Source: Sphingomonas morindae (GTDB taxonomy: Bacteria > Pseudomonadota > Alphaproteobacteria > Sphingomonadales > Sphingomonadaceae). Taken from it: a stretch of DNA of 64,000 nt. Location of the stretch: NCBI RefSeq assembly GCF_023822065.1, contig NZ_CP084930.1, forward strand, positions 1,752,001 to 1,816,000, written 5' to 3'. Below, in pieces: positions 1-7,551 of the stretch. Every line of letters begins with the position of its first letter. Position 1 is the first letter of the stretch. The translations under genes were made by a program, and so were the position numbers. Below the pieces are notes generated by a model that saw only the letters and a list, made by a program, of their open reading frames with translations, was not told where the DNA came from and ran no database searches.

Positions 1-1570
1 CTACTTCCTCTTCAAGCCCTATGGGCGGATCGCCACGATCTTCATCATGGCGCTCGGCGCCGAGACGTTGCTCGATGGCGTGCCCACCGAACTCGGCGCG
101 CTGCCGCTGCTGACGGTGGCGGCGGCGCTGGCGCTGGCGATCACCCTGGTGCGGCGCCGCGCGGGGCGGATCGCGCTGCTCGCCGCGCTCGCCATCGGGC
201 TGCCGCTGCTCGCGGTGCTGTTGCCGCCGGGCGTCTATATGTCGGTCGTCCCCGCGCTGGGGTTGCTGCTGGTGATGCTGCTGGCCGAAATCATCGCCGG
301 CGGCCGCGAGCTGATGCGCCGGCGCGGCACCACCAATGCGGTGTCGGGTCTCGCCAATCTGTCGGCGCTGCGGGCGCTGCCCAACCATGGCGATCACCGG
401 CTGGTGGTGGCGCATGTGCATAATTTCGCCGATGCCATCGCCACCCTGCCGGCCAGCGCCGAGGCCGAGCTGATCGAGCAGATCGCCGGCCGGCTGCGGC
501 TGGGCGCCGCGCAGGCCGAACTCTACCAGGGCGACAATGGCGTGTTCGCCTGGCTCGCGGCCGAGGAGGCCGAGCGCATCGGCGACGATCTCAACGCGCT
601 CCACGCGCTGTTCCGCACCCCGGTGACGGTCGGCGGCCAGCCGCTGGACCTGTCGCTCACCTTCGGCGTCGACGATGACGGCTCGCGATCGCTCGCCAAC
701 CGGCTCGGCAGCGCGCTGGTCGCGGCGGGGGAGGCGGCGGTCGAGGGCGGCAAGTGGCGATTGTTCGATTCGACCCGGCTGGTCGAGGCGGCGTGGAAGC
801 TGTCGCTGCTCAGCCAATTGGATGCCGCGATCGACGATGGCCATATCTGGGTCGCCTATCAGCCCAAGCTCGATCTTCTGTCGCGCCGGCTGATCGGCGC
901 CGAGGCGCTGGTGCGCTGGACGCATCCCGAAAAGGGGGCGATCAGCCCGCTGGAATTCGTCTCCGCCGCCGAGCAGCACAACCGAATCGAGAAGCTGACG
1001 CGCCATGTGCTGGAGCGCGCGGTGCTCGCCGCCGCGACCATCAACGCGCACGGCTTCGTCTTCGGCATCGCCGTCAATCTGTCGGCGCGGCTGCTCGAAT
1101 CGCGCGATCTCGTGGCGATGGTCGACGAGGCGCTGCGGCGCCACGCCCTGTCGCCCAGCCTGCTGACGCTGGAGATCACCGAAACCGCGACTCTCACCAG
1201 CGGCCGCAGCCTGGAAGCGCTCAACGAGCTGCGCGCGCTCGGCGTCCGGATCTCGATAGACGATTATGGGACCGGTCTCTCGACTTTGGAATATTTGAAG
1301 AAAATTCCCGCGAGCGAGATAAAGATCGATCGCGTCTTCGTGCAGTCGATGCTCAACAATTCCAGCGACCTGCTGATGGTCAACTCGACCATCCAGCTCG
1401 GCCACTCGCTTGGTCACGCCGTTGTCGCGGAAGGCGTGGAAAGTGAAGAGGTGCTCATCAAGCTGGCTGACCTTCACTGCGACATCGCCCAGGGCTTCCA
1501 TATCGGCCGGCCGATGAGCTTCCAGGATCTGGCGCGCCGTCTATTAGCCGAACGTCGACAAGCCGCCTGA
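1..1570 (+). CDS. Membrane-anchored degenerate-GGDEF/EAL protein, 5' end outside window
   Basis: The frame is already open at the window edge, reading into a stretch that ends in AETLLDG. That resembles the end of CHASE2 sensor domains, so the first ATG at 47 is probably internal. Then come about three hydrophobic segments, a GGDEF-like domain whose signature has decayed (YQGDNGVFAW in place of GGDEF), and a C-terminal EAL domain. The EAL domain keeps the catalytic set: EAL in AEALVRW, Asn in VNLSARLL, Glu in EITET, the Asp pair in SIDDYGTG, Lys in EIKIDR, AEGVE, and Gln in AQGFHIGRP. It should therefore hydrolyse c-di-GMP to pGpG at the inner membrane, with the GGDEF part inactive or regulatory. 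CHASE2 is inferred from the last few residues only. It lies directly upstream of the micropeptide units. Confidence 0.88.
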   Translation, partial: YFLFKPYGRIATIFIMALGAETLLDGVPTELGALPLLTVAAALALAITLVRRRAGRIALLAALAIGLPLLAVLLPPGVYMSVVPALGLLLVMLLAEIIAGGRELMRRRGTTNAVSGLANLSALRALPNHGDHRLVVAHVHNFADAIATLPASAEAELIEQIAGRLRLGAAQAELYQGDNGVFAWLAAEEAERIGDDLNALHALFRTPVTVGGQPLDLSLTFGVDDDGSRSLANRLGSALVAAGEAAVEGGKWRLFDSTRLVEAAWKLSLLSQLDAAIDDGHIWVAYQPKLDLLSRRLIGAEALVRWTHPEKGAISPLEFVSAAEQHNRIEKLTRHVLERAVLAAATINAHGFVFGIAVNLSARLLESRDLVAMVDEALRRHALSPSLLTLEITETATLTSGRSLEALNELRALGVRISIDDYGTGLSTLEYLKKIPASEIKIDRVFVQSMLNNSSDLLMVNSTIQLGHSLGHAVVAEGVESEEVLIKLADLHCDIAQGFHIGRPMSFQDLARRLLAERRQAA

Positions 1571-1573
1571 TCC

Positions 1574-1589
1574 TTAATGTCTTGCTAAC
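1574..1589 (+). promoter_or_regulatory. CtrA-like box upstream of micropeptide gene 1
   Basis: TTAA, seven bases, CTAAC, starting four bases after the stop codon of the EAL gene. The known CtrA consensus is TTAA-N7-TTAAC, so this is a one-mismatch match. With 1922-1937 and 4592-4607 it shares the longer pattern CTTAA-N4-TTGCTAAC. It ends 67 bases before the peptide start codon, which suits a promoter-proximal site. No convincing -10 element can be fixed. Confidence 0.55.
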
Positions 1590-1656
1590 TAAGCTTTACT
1601 CTGCCAAAGACCGGTTCGCGGCCAGTTCGGCCGTGTGTGTAACTGGGGAATGAGAG

Positions 1657-1707
1657 ATGAGCTTCGTGAGCTTCATCCAGTGGGGCGGCGGCGTCGTTAA
1701 GGGCTGA
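1657..1707 (+). CDS. 16-residue micropeptide, copy 1
   Basis: A very short frame encoding MSFVSFIQWGGGVVKG. A purine-rich GGGGA at 1645-1649 sits about seven bases before the ATG, and a strong intrinsic terminator begins 20 bases after the stop. The second copy at 2002-2052 differs at three bases only: one changes Ser2 to Arg and two are silent Gly codon changes. The sequence around the frames is otherwise unrelated, which argues for selection on the peptide. The N-terminal half is hydrophobic and aromatic, followed by a Gly-Gly-Gly turn and a C-terminal Lys-Gly. It has no cleavable signal peptide and no Cys. I do not recognise the family. It could be a secreted or membrane-active micropeptide, or the coding part of a dual-function small RNA. 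Confidence 0.6.
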   Translation: MSFVSFIQWGGGVVKG

Positions 1708-1727
1708 GCCAACACTAGGTCAGGAAA

Positions 1728-1756
1728 GGCCCCGCCCTGCCGGCGGGGCCTTTTTT
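1728..1756 (+). terminator. Intrinsic terminator of micropeptide unit 1
   Basis: A perfect 9-bp stem (GGCCCCGCC at 1728-1736 with GGCGGGGCC at 1742-1750), a five-base loop, and six T at 1751-1756. It limits the transcript to roughly 150-180 nt. Confidence 0.88.
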
Positions 1757-1921
1757 CTGACCAGTCTCTGTCACATGTTTGACGCACAACTTCGTGCGGG
1801 GCGCGACGGTGCCGGACATTAGGTCTGGCGGCCGCGGCTTGTCATGTCCAGCGCCGAGAAGGACTTGCCGGCGACCCCTGCCCCGAAATGGGATCTGGTC
1901 CAAGTTGACTGGCAAATATAC

Positions 1922-1937
1922 TTAACCAGTTGCTAAC
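1922..1937 (+). promoter_or_regulatory. CtrA-like box upstream of micropeptide gene 2
   Basis: TTAA, seven bases, CTAAC, ending 64 bases before the start codon at 2002. The copy-1 spacing is 67 bases, so box and gene keep a fixed arrangement although the surrounding 250 bases have diverged. A TTGACT at 1905-1910 lies just upstream, but no well-spaced -10 goes with it. Binding by CtrA is inferred from the consensus only. Confidence 0.55.
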
Positions 1938-2001
1938 CAACTTCTGGGCTGGCATCAAATGGTCAGCGGCTGGGGATGGCCGCGATCAAAAGGAGAAGGC
2001 C

Positions 2002-2052
2002 ATGCGCTTCGTGAGCTTCATCCAGTGGGGTGGTGGCGTCGTTAAGGGCTGA
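2002..2052 (+). CDS. 16-residue micropeptide, copy 2
   Basis: Encodes MRFVSFIQWGGGVVKG, identical to copy 1 apart from residue 2 (Arg for Ser). The ribosome binding site is stronger here: AGGAGAAGG at 1991-1999 ends two bases before the ATG. An intrinsic terminator follows 18 bases after the stop. Two Gly codons differ silently (GGC in copy 1, GGT here). The better ribosome site supports real translation. Function is unknown. A leader-peptide role for nadE downstream is possible but less likely, because the unit ends in its own strong terminator and exists in two copies, one of which is not next to nadE. Confidence 0.65.
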   Translation: MRFVSFIQWGGGVVKG

Positions 2053-2070
2053 CCCACTTTCGGGATTGAA

Positions 2071-2101
2071 AAAGGCCTCGCTTCGCGGCGAGGCCTTTTT
2101 T
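2071..2101 (+). terminator. Intrinsic terminator of micropeptide unit 2
   Basis: AGGCCTCGC at 2073-2081 pairs with GCGAGGCCT at 2088-2096 around a TTCGCG loop. It is preceded by A residues and followed by a T run to 2101. Confidence 0.88.
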
Positions 2102-2212
2102 GTGTCCGGCGCGGCTCGGCCACGCTGTATCCCGCCCCGGCCGGGAAGCGCCCGCGCCGCCCTTTGATCCCGCGCGCCGTGCCCGCTACAGCCAGCCGGC
2201 AGGAGAATGGAC

Positions 2213-4267
2213 ATGGCGACAGCAGCAGAGTTCCGCGCGATTCACAGCCATGGCTTCGTCCGCGTCGGGGCGGCGACGCCGCCGGGCACCGCCGGCGATC
2301 CCGCGGCCAATGGCGCGGCGATCCGCGCGCTGGCCGAGGCGGCGGCGGCGCGCCAGGTCGATCTGCTGGTCTTTCCCGAACTGGCGCTCTCCTCCTACGC
2401 GATCGACGATCTTCACCATCAGGAGGCGATGCTGGCGGCGACCGAGGCGGCGCTGGCCGATCTGCTCGTCGCCACCGAGGCGCTGGCGCCGGTGCTGGTG
2501 GTGGGCGCGCCGGTGCGGCGCAACGGCCGGCTCTATAATTGCGCGCTGGTGCTGCATCGCGGGCGGCTGCTCGGCGTGGTGCCCAAGATCTTCCTGCCCA
2601 ACTACCGCGAATATTACGAGAAGCGCTGGTTCGCCAGCGGCGCGGGGCTGGTCGGCCAGCGGATCGCGCTGGCCGGGCAGGATGCGCCGTTCGGCGCCGA
2701 TCTGCTGTTCGCCGCGGAGGATCTGCCGCATTTCCTGTTCGCGGTGGAAACCTGCGAGGATTTCTGGGCGCCGATCCCGCCGTCCACCGAGACGGCGCTG
2801 GCCGGCGCGCTGATCCTCTGCAACCTCTCCGCGTCCAATGTGACGATCGGCAAGGCGCGTGATCGCGCCATGCTCGCCGCCGCCCATTCGGCGCGCACCG
2901 TCTCCGCCTATGTCTTCTCGGCCGCCGGTCCGGGCGAGAGCACGACCGATCTCGCCTGGGACGGGCAATCCTTCATCTACGAGCTGGGCATTCCGCTCGC
3001 CGAGGGGCCGCGCTTCGCGCACGCGCCGGGGCTGCTCGTCGCCGATGTCGATGCCGGCCGGCTCGCCGCCGAGCGGATGCGCTTCGGCACCTTCAACGAT
3101 GCCGCCCAGCGCCTCTGCCATCCCGAGCAGCGCGTGCGTCGCATCGCCTTTCATCATGGCGTGGCGCCGGCGGATATCGGCTTCGCCCGCGCCACCGCGC
3201 GCTTCCCCTTCGTGCCCGCCGATCCGGCGCGGCTCGACGAGGATTGCTACGAGGCGTTCAACATCCAGGTGGAAGGGCTGGCCAAAAGGCTCGCCGCCTC
3301 GGGTGCGCGCCGGCTGGTGATCGGCGTTTCGGGCGGGCTCGATTCCACCCATGCCCTGATCGTGGCGGCCAAGGCCTTCGATCGGCTCGGCCGATCCCGC
3401 GCGGACATTCTCGGCTTCACCATGCCCGGTTTCGCCACGGGCGAGGCGACCAAGGGCAATGCCTGGGCGCTGATGCGCGCGCTCGGCATCGCCGCCGACG
3501 AGATCGACATCCGTCCGGCCGCGCGCCAGATGCTCGCCGACATGGACCATCCCTTCGGGCGGGGCGAGCCTGTCTATGACGTGACCTTCGAGAATGTGCA
3601 GGCCGGGCTGCGCACCGATTATCTGTTCCGCCTCGCGAACCAGCGCGAGGGGCTGGTGCTGGGCACGGGCGATCTGTCGGAGCTGGCGCTCGGCTGGTGC
3701 ACCTATGGCGTGGGCGATCAGATGAGCCATTACGCCGTCAATGCCGGCGTGCCCAAGACGCTGATCCAGTTCCTGATCCGCTGGTGCATCGCGACCGGCC
3801 AATATGATCCGGCCACCAATGCCGTGCTGGAGGCGATCCTCGCCACCGAGATCAGCCCGGAGCTGGTGCCGGCCGACGCCGAGGGCGGGCTGCAGAGCAC
3901 CGAGGACAAGATCGGCCCCTATGCGCTGAACGATTTCTTCCTGCATCATATCGTGCGCTTCGGGATGAGCCCGGCCAAGACCGCCTTTCTCGCCTGGCAC
4001 GCCTGGCGCGACGCCGCGGCGGGGCATTGGCCGGACGGCGTGCCCGAGGCCAAGCGCGTCGCCTATGATCTGGCCACGATCCGCCATTGGCTGGCACTGT
4101 TCCTGCGCCGCTTCTTCGGCATGAGCCAGTTCAAGCGCTCGGCGATCCCGAACGGGCCGAAAGTCTCGAGCGGCGGCGCGCTCAGCCCGCGCGGGGACTG
4201 GCGCGCGCCCGCCGACGGCACGGCGGCGGCGTGGCTCGCGGGGATGGAAGCCATTCCCGAGCGCTGA
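2213..4267 (+). CDS. nadE: Glutamine-dependent NAD(+) synthetase
   Basis: About 684 residues, two fused domains. The N-terminal nitrilase-type glutaminase has its triad in FPELALSSYA (Glu), PKIFLPNYREYYEKRW (Lys) and VETCEDFW (Cys). The C-terminal synthetase has the ATP-binding SGGLDSTHA loop and a GTGDLSELALGWCTYG segment. It amidates deamido-NAD(+) with glutamine-derived ammonia in the last cytoplasmic step of NAD synthesis. The length matches the long glutamine-dependent class (about 680 residues, as in Mycobacterium) rather than the short ammonia-dependent enzyme. I prefer the ATG at 2213 over the one at 2207 because AGGAGA at 2201-2206 directly abuts 2207. No close partner; micropeptide unit 2 lies upstream. 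Confidence 0.96.
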   Translation: MATAAEFRAIHSHGFVRVGAATPPGTAGDPAANGAAIRALAEAAAARQVDLLVFPELALSSYAIDDLHHQEAMLAATEAALADLLVATEALAPVLVVGAPVRRNGRLYNCALVLHRGRLLGVVPKIFLPNYREYYEKRWFASGAGLVGQRIALAGQDAPFGADLLFAAEDLPHFLFAVETCEDFWAPIPPSTETALAGALILCNLSASNVTIGKARDRAMLAAAHSARTVSAYVFSAAGPGESTTDLAWDGQSFIYELGIPLAEGPRFAHAPGLLVADVDAGRLAAERMRFGTFNDAAQRLCHPEQRVRRIAFHHGVAPADIGFARATARFPFVPADPARLDEDCYEAFNIQVEGLAKRLAASGARRLVIGVSGGLDSTHALIVAAKAFDRLGRSRADILGFTMPGFATGEATKGNAWALMRALGIAADEIDIRPAARQMLADMDHPFGRGEPVYDVTFENVQAGLRTDYLFRLANQREGLVLGTGDLSELALGWCTYGVGDQMSHYAVNAGVPKTLIQFLIRWCIATGQYDPATNAVLEAILATEISPELVPADAEGGLQSTEDKIGPYALNDFFLHHIVRFGMSPAKTAFLAWHAWRDAAAGHWPDGVPEAKRVAYDLATIRHWLALFLRRFFGMSQFKRSAIPNGPKVSSGGALSPRGDWRAPADGTAAAWLAGMEAIPER

Positions 4268-4291
4268 GCCGCCGCCGCGCGTGCGGGCGGC

Positions 4292-4495
4292 TCAGCCCTT
4301 GTGCAGCGCGCTCGGCTTGTGCGCCGCCTGCTTGCCCTTGTCCGTCTCGACCACGAATTGCGGATCGTCGGAGGAGGCGCGGACCTGATGGCCGGAGACC
4401 TTGGCGTCCTTGGTGAGCTTTTTCTTCACCGTGCCCTCGGCCTGGCCGCCATGGCTGTTCCACGTCACATGATCGCCGGTCTTGATGTCCGCCAT
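4292..4495 (-). CDS. DUF2945 / hypervirulence-associated TUDOR-type protein
   Basis: A 67-residue protein beginning MADIKTGDHVTWNSHGG and rich in Lys, His and Gln, of the DUF2945 family. These are small proteins with a TUDOR-like fold, often encoded near stress genes; their biochemical role is unknown. A GGGAG precedes the ATG at good spacing. Upstream on the same strand sits an EcfG-like promoter (4523-4547) and, further up, the third CtrA-like box. The frame stays open upstream to 4588, but that extension has no family similarity. Convergent with nadE, 24 bases apart. Confidence 0.85.
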   Translation of the reverse strand: MADIKTGDHVTWNSHGGQAEGTVKKKLTKDAKVSGHQVRASSDDPQFVVETDKGKQAAHKPSALHKG

Positions 4496-4522
4496 GATCC
4501 GTCTCCCACTATGCTGTGGATC

Positions 4523-4547
4523 AACACGCGGGGCCAGCGGGCGTTCC
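4523..4547 (-). promoter_or_regulatory. EcfG-like promoter for the DUF2945 gene
   Basis: On the minus strand: GGAAC (4547-4543), 17 bases, GTTGAT (from 4525). Alphaproteobacterial EcfG promoters read GGAAC-N16/17-(C)GTT. About 28 bases separate the -10 from the start codon at 4495. Confidence 0.5.
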
Positions 4548-4591
4548 TGTGCCAGCCCGGGATGGCGGCGCCGCGCGGCGGGCGCCAAAGG

Positions 4592-4607
4592 GTTAGCAAG
4601 TTGTTAA
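4592..4607 (-). promoter_or_regulatory. Third CtrA-like box, between divergent genes
   Basis: On the minus strand TTAA-CAACTTG-CTAAC, the same extended pattern CTTAA-N4-TTGCTAAC as the two micropeptide boxes. It lies 10 bases before the start codon (4617) of the small membrane protein on the plus strand and 96 bases before the DUF2945 gene on the minus strand. It could activate the latter or block the former. Confidence 0.45.
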
Positions 4608-4616
4608 GACTTGAGC

Positions 4617-4859
4617 ATGAGCCAGTCGCCCGTCCGCTTCAGCCCAGCCGCGCCCCGCCTTTTCCAGCCGGCCGGACGACCGCCGCTGCGTCGCTTCGGT
4701 CGCCGCCGGGCGCGTCGCCATCCGCTGCTGGCCCGGACCATGGCGCCCGCGCCTGTGCCGGCGCCGGCGCGCGCGCCGTGGCTGAGCGCGGCGGATCTGC
4801 GCTTCCTGGCGACCGCCTATCTGTGCGGCCTGATCTTCTTCTTCGTCATGCTGAGCTGA
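4617..4859 (+). CDS. Small C-tail-anchored membrane protein
   Basis: About 80 residues. The first 50 are Pro/Arg-rich and probably disordered. The C-terminus has one membrane segment, LATAYLCGLIFFFVML, directly before the stop, so it would be a tail-anchored protein. I do not recognise a family. A start at TTG 4611 is also possible. There is no clear ribosome site, and the CtrA-like box abuts the start. The 3' end overlaps the MFS gene on the other strand by 14 bases. Confidence 0.45.
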   Translation: MSQSPVRFSPAAPRLFQPAGRPPLRRFGRRRARRHPLLARTMAPAPVPAPARAPWLSAADLRFLATAYLCGLIFFFVMLS

Positions 4860-6126
4860 GCGCGGCCGCGCAGGCGCGGTGCAGGCGCCAGGCGAGCAGC
4901 GCGGCGGCAAGGCTGCCCGCCGCCACCACCAGCAGCGTATCCGCCACCGGCACGCCCAGCCGCAACAGCCCCGCGAACAGGCAGGCGCCGATCACCATGG
5001 CGCCCGAATTGACGATATTGTTGGCGGCCACGGTGCGCGCGGTGTGGAGCTTGTCCACCGTGGTGGTGAGAAAGGCGTAGAGCGGCACCACGAACATGCC
5101 CCCGAAGATCGCGACGCCGAGCAGATCGATCAGCATGTGCGGCGCCTTGGGCATGGCGAGGAAGGCCGAGACCCCGGTCATGTCGTCGGGCGCGTGCCAG
5201 CCCGCGGCGACCTGGTGGAGATCGAGCAGGAACAGCCCCATCACGAGCGCCGCCGCCGGCGCGTAGCGCGCCGAGACGGCGCCGCCGAGCAGCCGGTTGA
5301 TCGCGAGCGAGCCGATCGCCACGCCGATCGAGAAGACGGCGAGGAACAGCGTGGCGACCGACTGATCCGCCTCGAGCACATTCTTGACCAGCGGCACGAA
5401 CAGCGTGCCGAGGATCGCCGCCTGCATCCAGAAGACGCTGATCGCCAGCACCGCGAGCAGCAGGCGCGGCACGTGCAGCGTTTCCGAGACCAGCCGGATC
5501 GAGGCGCGGACGATGTGGAAATCCAGCGGGCGGCCTTCCACCACCGGCGGCGCGGCGGGCACATGGCGGCTGGTCAGGCGGCCGATCAGCGCGATCGCCA
5601 GCACCAGCGCGGCGGCGGCGGCCGGCGGGATGATGCCGCCGACGAGAATGCCGATCAGCACCGCCGTATAGGTGCCCGCCTCGATCAGCCCGGTCCCGCC
5701 CAGCACCTCGTCTGGCCGGAGATGCTGGGGCAGCAGCGCATATTTGATCGGGCCGAAAAAGGTGGAGTGCATGCCCATGGCGAACAGCGCGAAGAGCAGC
5801 AGCGTCACCGAATGGAAGAGCAGCCCGGCCGCGCCGACCAGCATGATCGCGATCTCGATCGATTTGACCCAGCGAATCACCATCGCCTTGTCGCGGCAAT
5901 CGGCGAGCTGGCCGGCCAGCGCGGAGAAGAGGAAGAAGGGGAGGATGTAGAGGCCGTTGGCCAGCGCGTTGAAGGCGGCCTCGCGATGCTCGTCGGAAAA
6001 GACGCGATAGGTGACGAGCATCACCATCGCGGTCTTGAAAAGGTGATCGTTGAATGCCCCGAGGGCCTGCGTCACGAACAACGGCAGAAAGCGTCGTCGC
6101 AGGAGGAGCGTCAATGAAAGCTGCAT
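4846..6126 (-). CDS. MFS transporter, LplT (lysophospholipid transporter) type
   Basis: About 426 residues with some 12 hydrophobic segments. The start region RRRFLPLFVTQALGAFNDHL is typical of LplT-like MFS proteins, which flip lysophospholipids at the inner membrane. In many bacteria they are linked or fused to acyltransferases; no acyltransferase is visible here. The divergent neighbour pgsA is also a phospholipid gene, which fits. The start is uncertain: the ATG at 6126 gives the N-terminus usual for the family, 6168 is an alternative, and neither has a good ribosome site. Confidence 0.82.
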   Translation of the reverse strand: MQLSLTLLLRRRFLPLFVTQALGAFNDHLFKTAMVMLVTYRVFSDEHREAAFNALANGLYILPFFLFSALAGQLADCRDKAMVIRWVKSIEIAIMLVGAAGLLFHSVTLLLFALFAMGMHSTFFGPIKYALLPQHLRPDEVLGGTGLIEAGTYTAVLIGILVGGIIPPAAAAALVLAIALIGRLTSRHVPAAPPVVEGRPLDFHIVRASIRLVSETLHVPRLLLAVLAISVFWMQAAILGTLFVPLVKNVLEADQSVATLFLAVFSIGVAIGSLAINRLLGGAVSARYAPAAALVMGLFLLDLHQVAAGWHAPDDMTGVSAFLAMPKAPHMLIDLLGVAIFGGMFVVPLYAFLTTTVDKLHTARTVAANNIVNSGAMVIGACLFAGLLRLGVPVADTLLVVAAGSLAAALLAWRLHRACAAALSSA

Positions 6127-6274
6127 GAGGTGGAGGATGGCCCCGTCCTGCTCCGGATGCCGCTCCATTAGCGCAGCGCGCGCCGCCTGCCAAACCGCAA
6201 GCGCCACACGCCGCGCGGCGGCGGCGGGAACCGTGCCATTGCGGTGCCCCGGCCGGCGTCCTAGGACTGCGGCG

Positions 6275-6844
6275 ATGCTGAGCCTCCCCAATCTCCTCAC
6301 CTTGTCCCGCATCTTCGCGGTGCCGATCCTGGTGGGGCTGCTCTGGCATCCGGGCTGGCTGGGCTATCTGCTCGCCTTCCTGCTCTACTGCATCGCCGGC
6401 ATCACCGACTATTTCGATGGCTATCTGGCGCGCGCGCAGGGCGCCGTCTCGCGTCTCGGCATCTTCCTCGATCCCATCGCCGACAAGATCATGGTGGCGG
6501 CGGTGATCGTGATGCTGATCTCGACCGAGCAGGCGATCGGCGGCCATCCGGTGGTGGCGGGCTGGCATGTCATCGCGGCTTTGGTCATCCTGCTGCGCGA
6601 GATCGCCGTATCCGGCCTGCGCGAATTCCTGGCGGGGGTGGCGGTGTCGGTGCCGGTGTCGCGACTCGCCAAATGGAAGACGACCTTCCAAATGATCGCG
6701 CTCGGTGCGCTGATCCTGGCGGGCGCGCTGCCGCGCCAGCCCTGGATCCACGATCTCGGCCTCGCCTCGCTCTGGGGCGCGGCCGCGCTGACCATCGTCA
6801 CCGGCTGGGATTATCTCCGCATCGGCTTGAGGCATATGGATTGA
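6275..6844 (+). CDS. pgsA: CDP-diacylglycerol--glycerol-3-phosphate 3-phosphatidyltransferase
   Basis: 189 residues with several membrane segments and the CDP-alcohol phosphotransferase signature in FDGYLARAQGAVSRLGIFLD followed by PIADK (DGxxAR-x8-G-xxx-D-xxx-D). It makes phosphatidylglycerol phosphate, the committed step to phosphatidylglycerol and cardiolipin. It starts with MLSLPNLLTLSRIFAVP, typical of the family. Its TGA shares one base with the ATG of moaD, so the two are likely translationally coupled. Confidence 0.95.
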   Translation: MLSLPNLLTLSRIFAVPILVGLLWHPGWLGYLLAFLLYCIAGITDYFDGYLARAQGAVSRLGIFLDPIADKIMVAAVIVMLISTEQAIGGHPVVAGWHVIAALVILLREIAVSGLREFLAGVAVSVPVSRLAKWKTTFQMIALGALILAGALPRQPWIHDLGLASLWGAAALTIVTGWDYLRIGLRHMD

Positions 6845-7101
6845 TGACCCTGACCATCCTCTATTTCGCCTGGGTGCGCGAGAAGATCGGCCGCGACGGC
6901 GAGGCGCTGGACGTGCCCGCCGGCATCATGGACGTGGCCGGCGTGGTGGGCTGGCTCGCCTCGCGCGGGGGCGGCTATGCCGAGGCGCTGGGCGATCTCG
7001 CGCGGCTGCGCTACGCGCTGGACCAGGCCTTCGTCGGCCCCGACGCGCCGCTCGACGGCGCGCGCGAACTTGCCATCTTCCCGCCGGTGACGGGCGGATG
7101 A
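6844..7101 (+). CDS. moaD: Molybdopterin synthase small subunit (sulfur carrier)
   Basis: 85 residues, ubiquitin-like fold, ending in the Gly-Gly (FPPVTGG) that carries the thiocarboxylate used to convert precursor Z to molybdopterin. It overlaps pgsA by one base and moaE by four (ATGA), so pgsA-moaD-moaE is one coupled unit. The other moa genes are not in the window. Confidence 0.95.
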   Translation: MTLTILYFAWVREKIGRDGEALDVPAGIMDVAGVVGWLASRGGGYAEALGDLARLRYALDQAFVGPDAPLDGARELAIFPPVTGG

Positions 7102-7547
7102 GCCTGCGCGTGGCCGCGCAGGAGGCGGATTTCGATGTCGGCGCCGAACTCGCCCGGCTCGAGTCGCTGGGCGGCGGCGGCGTCGCCAGCTTCACCGGCG
7201 TGGTGCGCGGGGGCGATGGGCTGGCCGCGCTCTATCTCGAAACCCACCCCGCCATGGCCGTGCGCCAGCTCGAGGCGATCGGCGCGGAGGCCATGGCGCG
7301 CTGGTCGCTGCTGGGCGCCACGCTGCTGCACCGCCATGGCAGGCTCGCGCCCGGCGCGCGGATCGTGCTGGTCGCCACCGCCGCGCGCCACCGCGCCGCC
7401 GCGCTCGAAGCCTGCGCCTTTCTGATCGACTGGGCGAAGACGCGCGCGCCCTTCTGGAAGCAGGAGATCGGCGCCGACGGCGGCACGCGCTGGATCGAGG
7501 CCCGCGCCGAGGATGACAGCGCCGCCGCCCGCTGGCTGCGGCGCTGA
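7098..7547 (+). CDS. moaE: Molybdopterin synthase catalytic subunit
   Basis: 149 residues. The family pattern is clear: ASFTGVVRG near residue 30, YLETHPAM, HRHGRLAPGARIVLVAT, and ALEACAFLIDWAKTRAPFWK with the substrate-binding lysines. It pairs with MoaD to insert both sulfurs into precursor Z. It overlaps moaD by four bases and converges on oxyR, four bases away. Confidence 0.95.
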   Translation: MSLRVAAQEADFDVGAELARLESLGGGGVASFTGVVRGGDGLAALYLETHPAMAVRQLEAIGAEAMARWSLLGATLLHRHGRLAPGARIVLVATAARHRAAALEACAFLIDWAKTRAPFWKQEIGADGGTRWIEARAEDDSAAARWLRR

Positions 7548-7551
7548 TCCG

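Noticed and set aside
1657-2213. The micropeptide frames as a classical attenuator leader for nadE
   Set aside because: Each unit has a complete terminator with no visible antiterminator, no run of a single regulatory amino acid is present, and one copy is not next to nadE.
2186-4087. A 633-codon minus-strand frame
   Set aside because: It lies opposite nadE and is rich in His, Arg and Gly with no domain motif; it is a GC-bias artefact.
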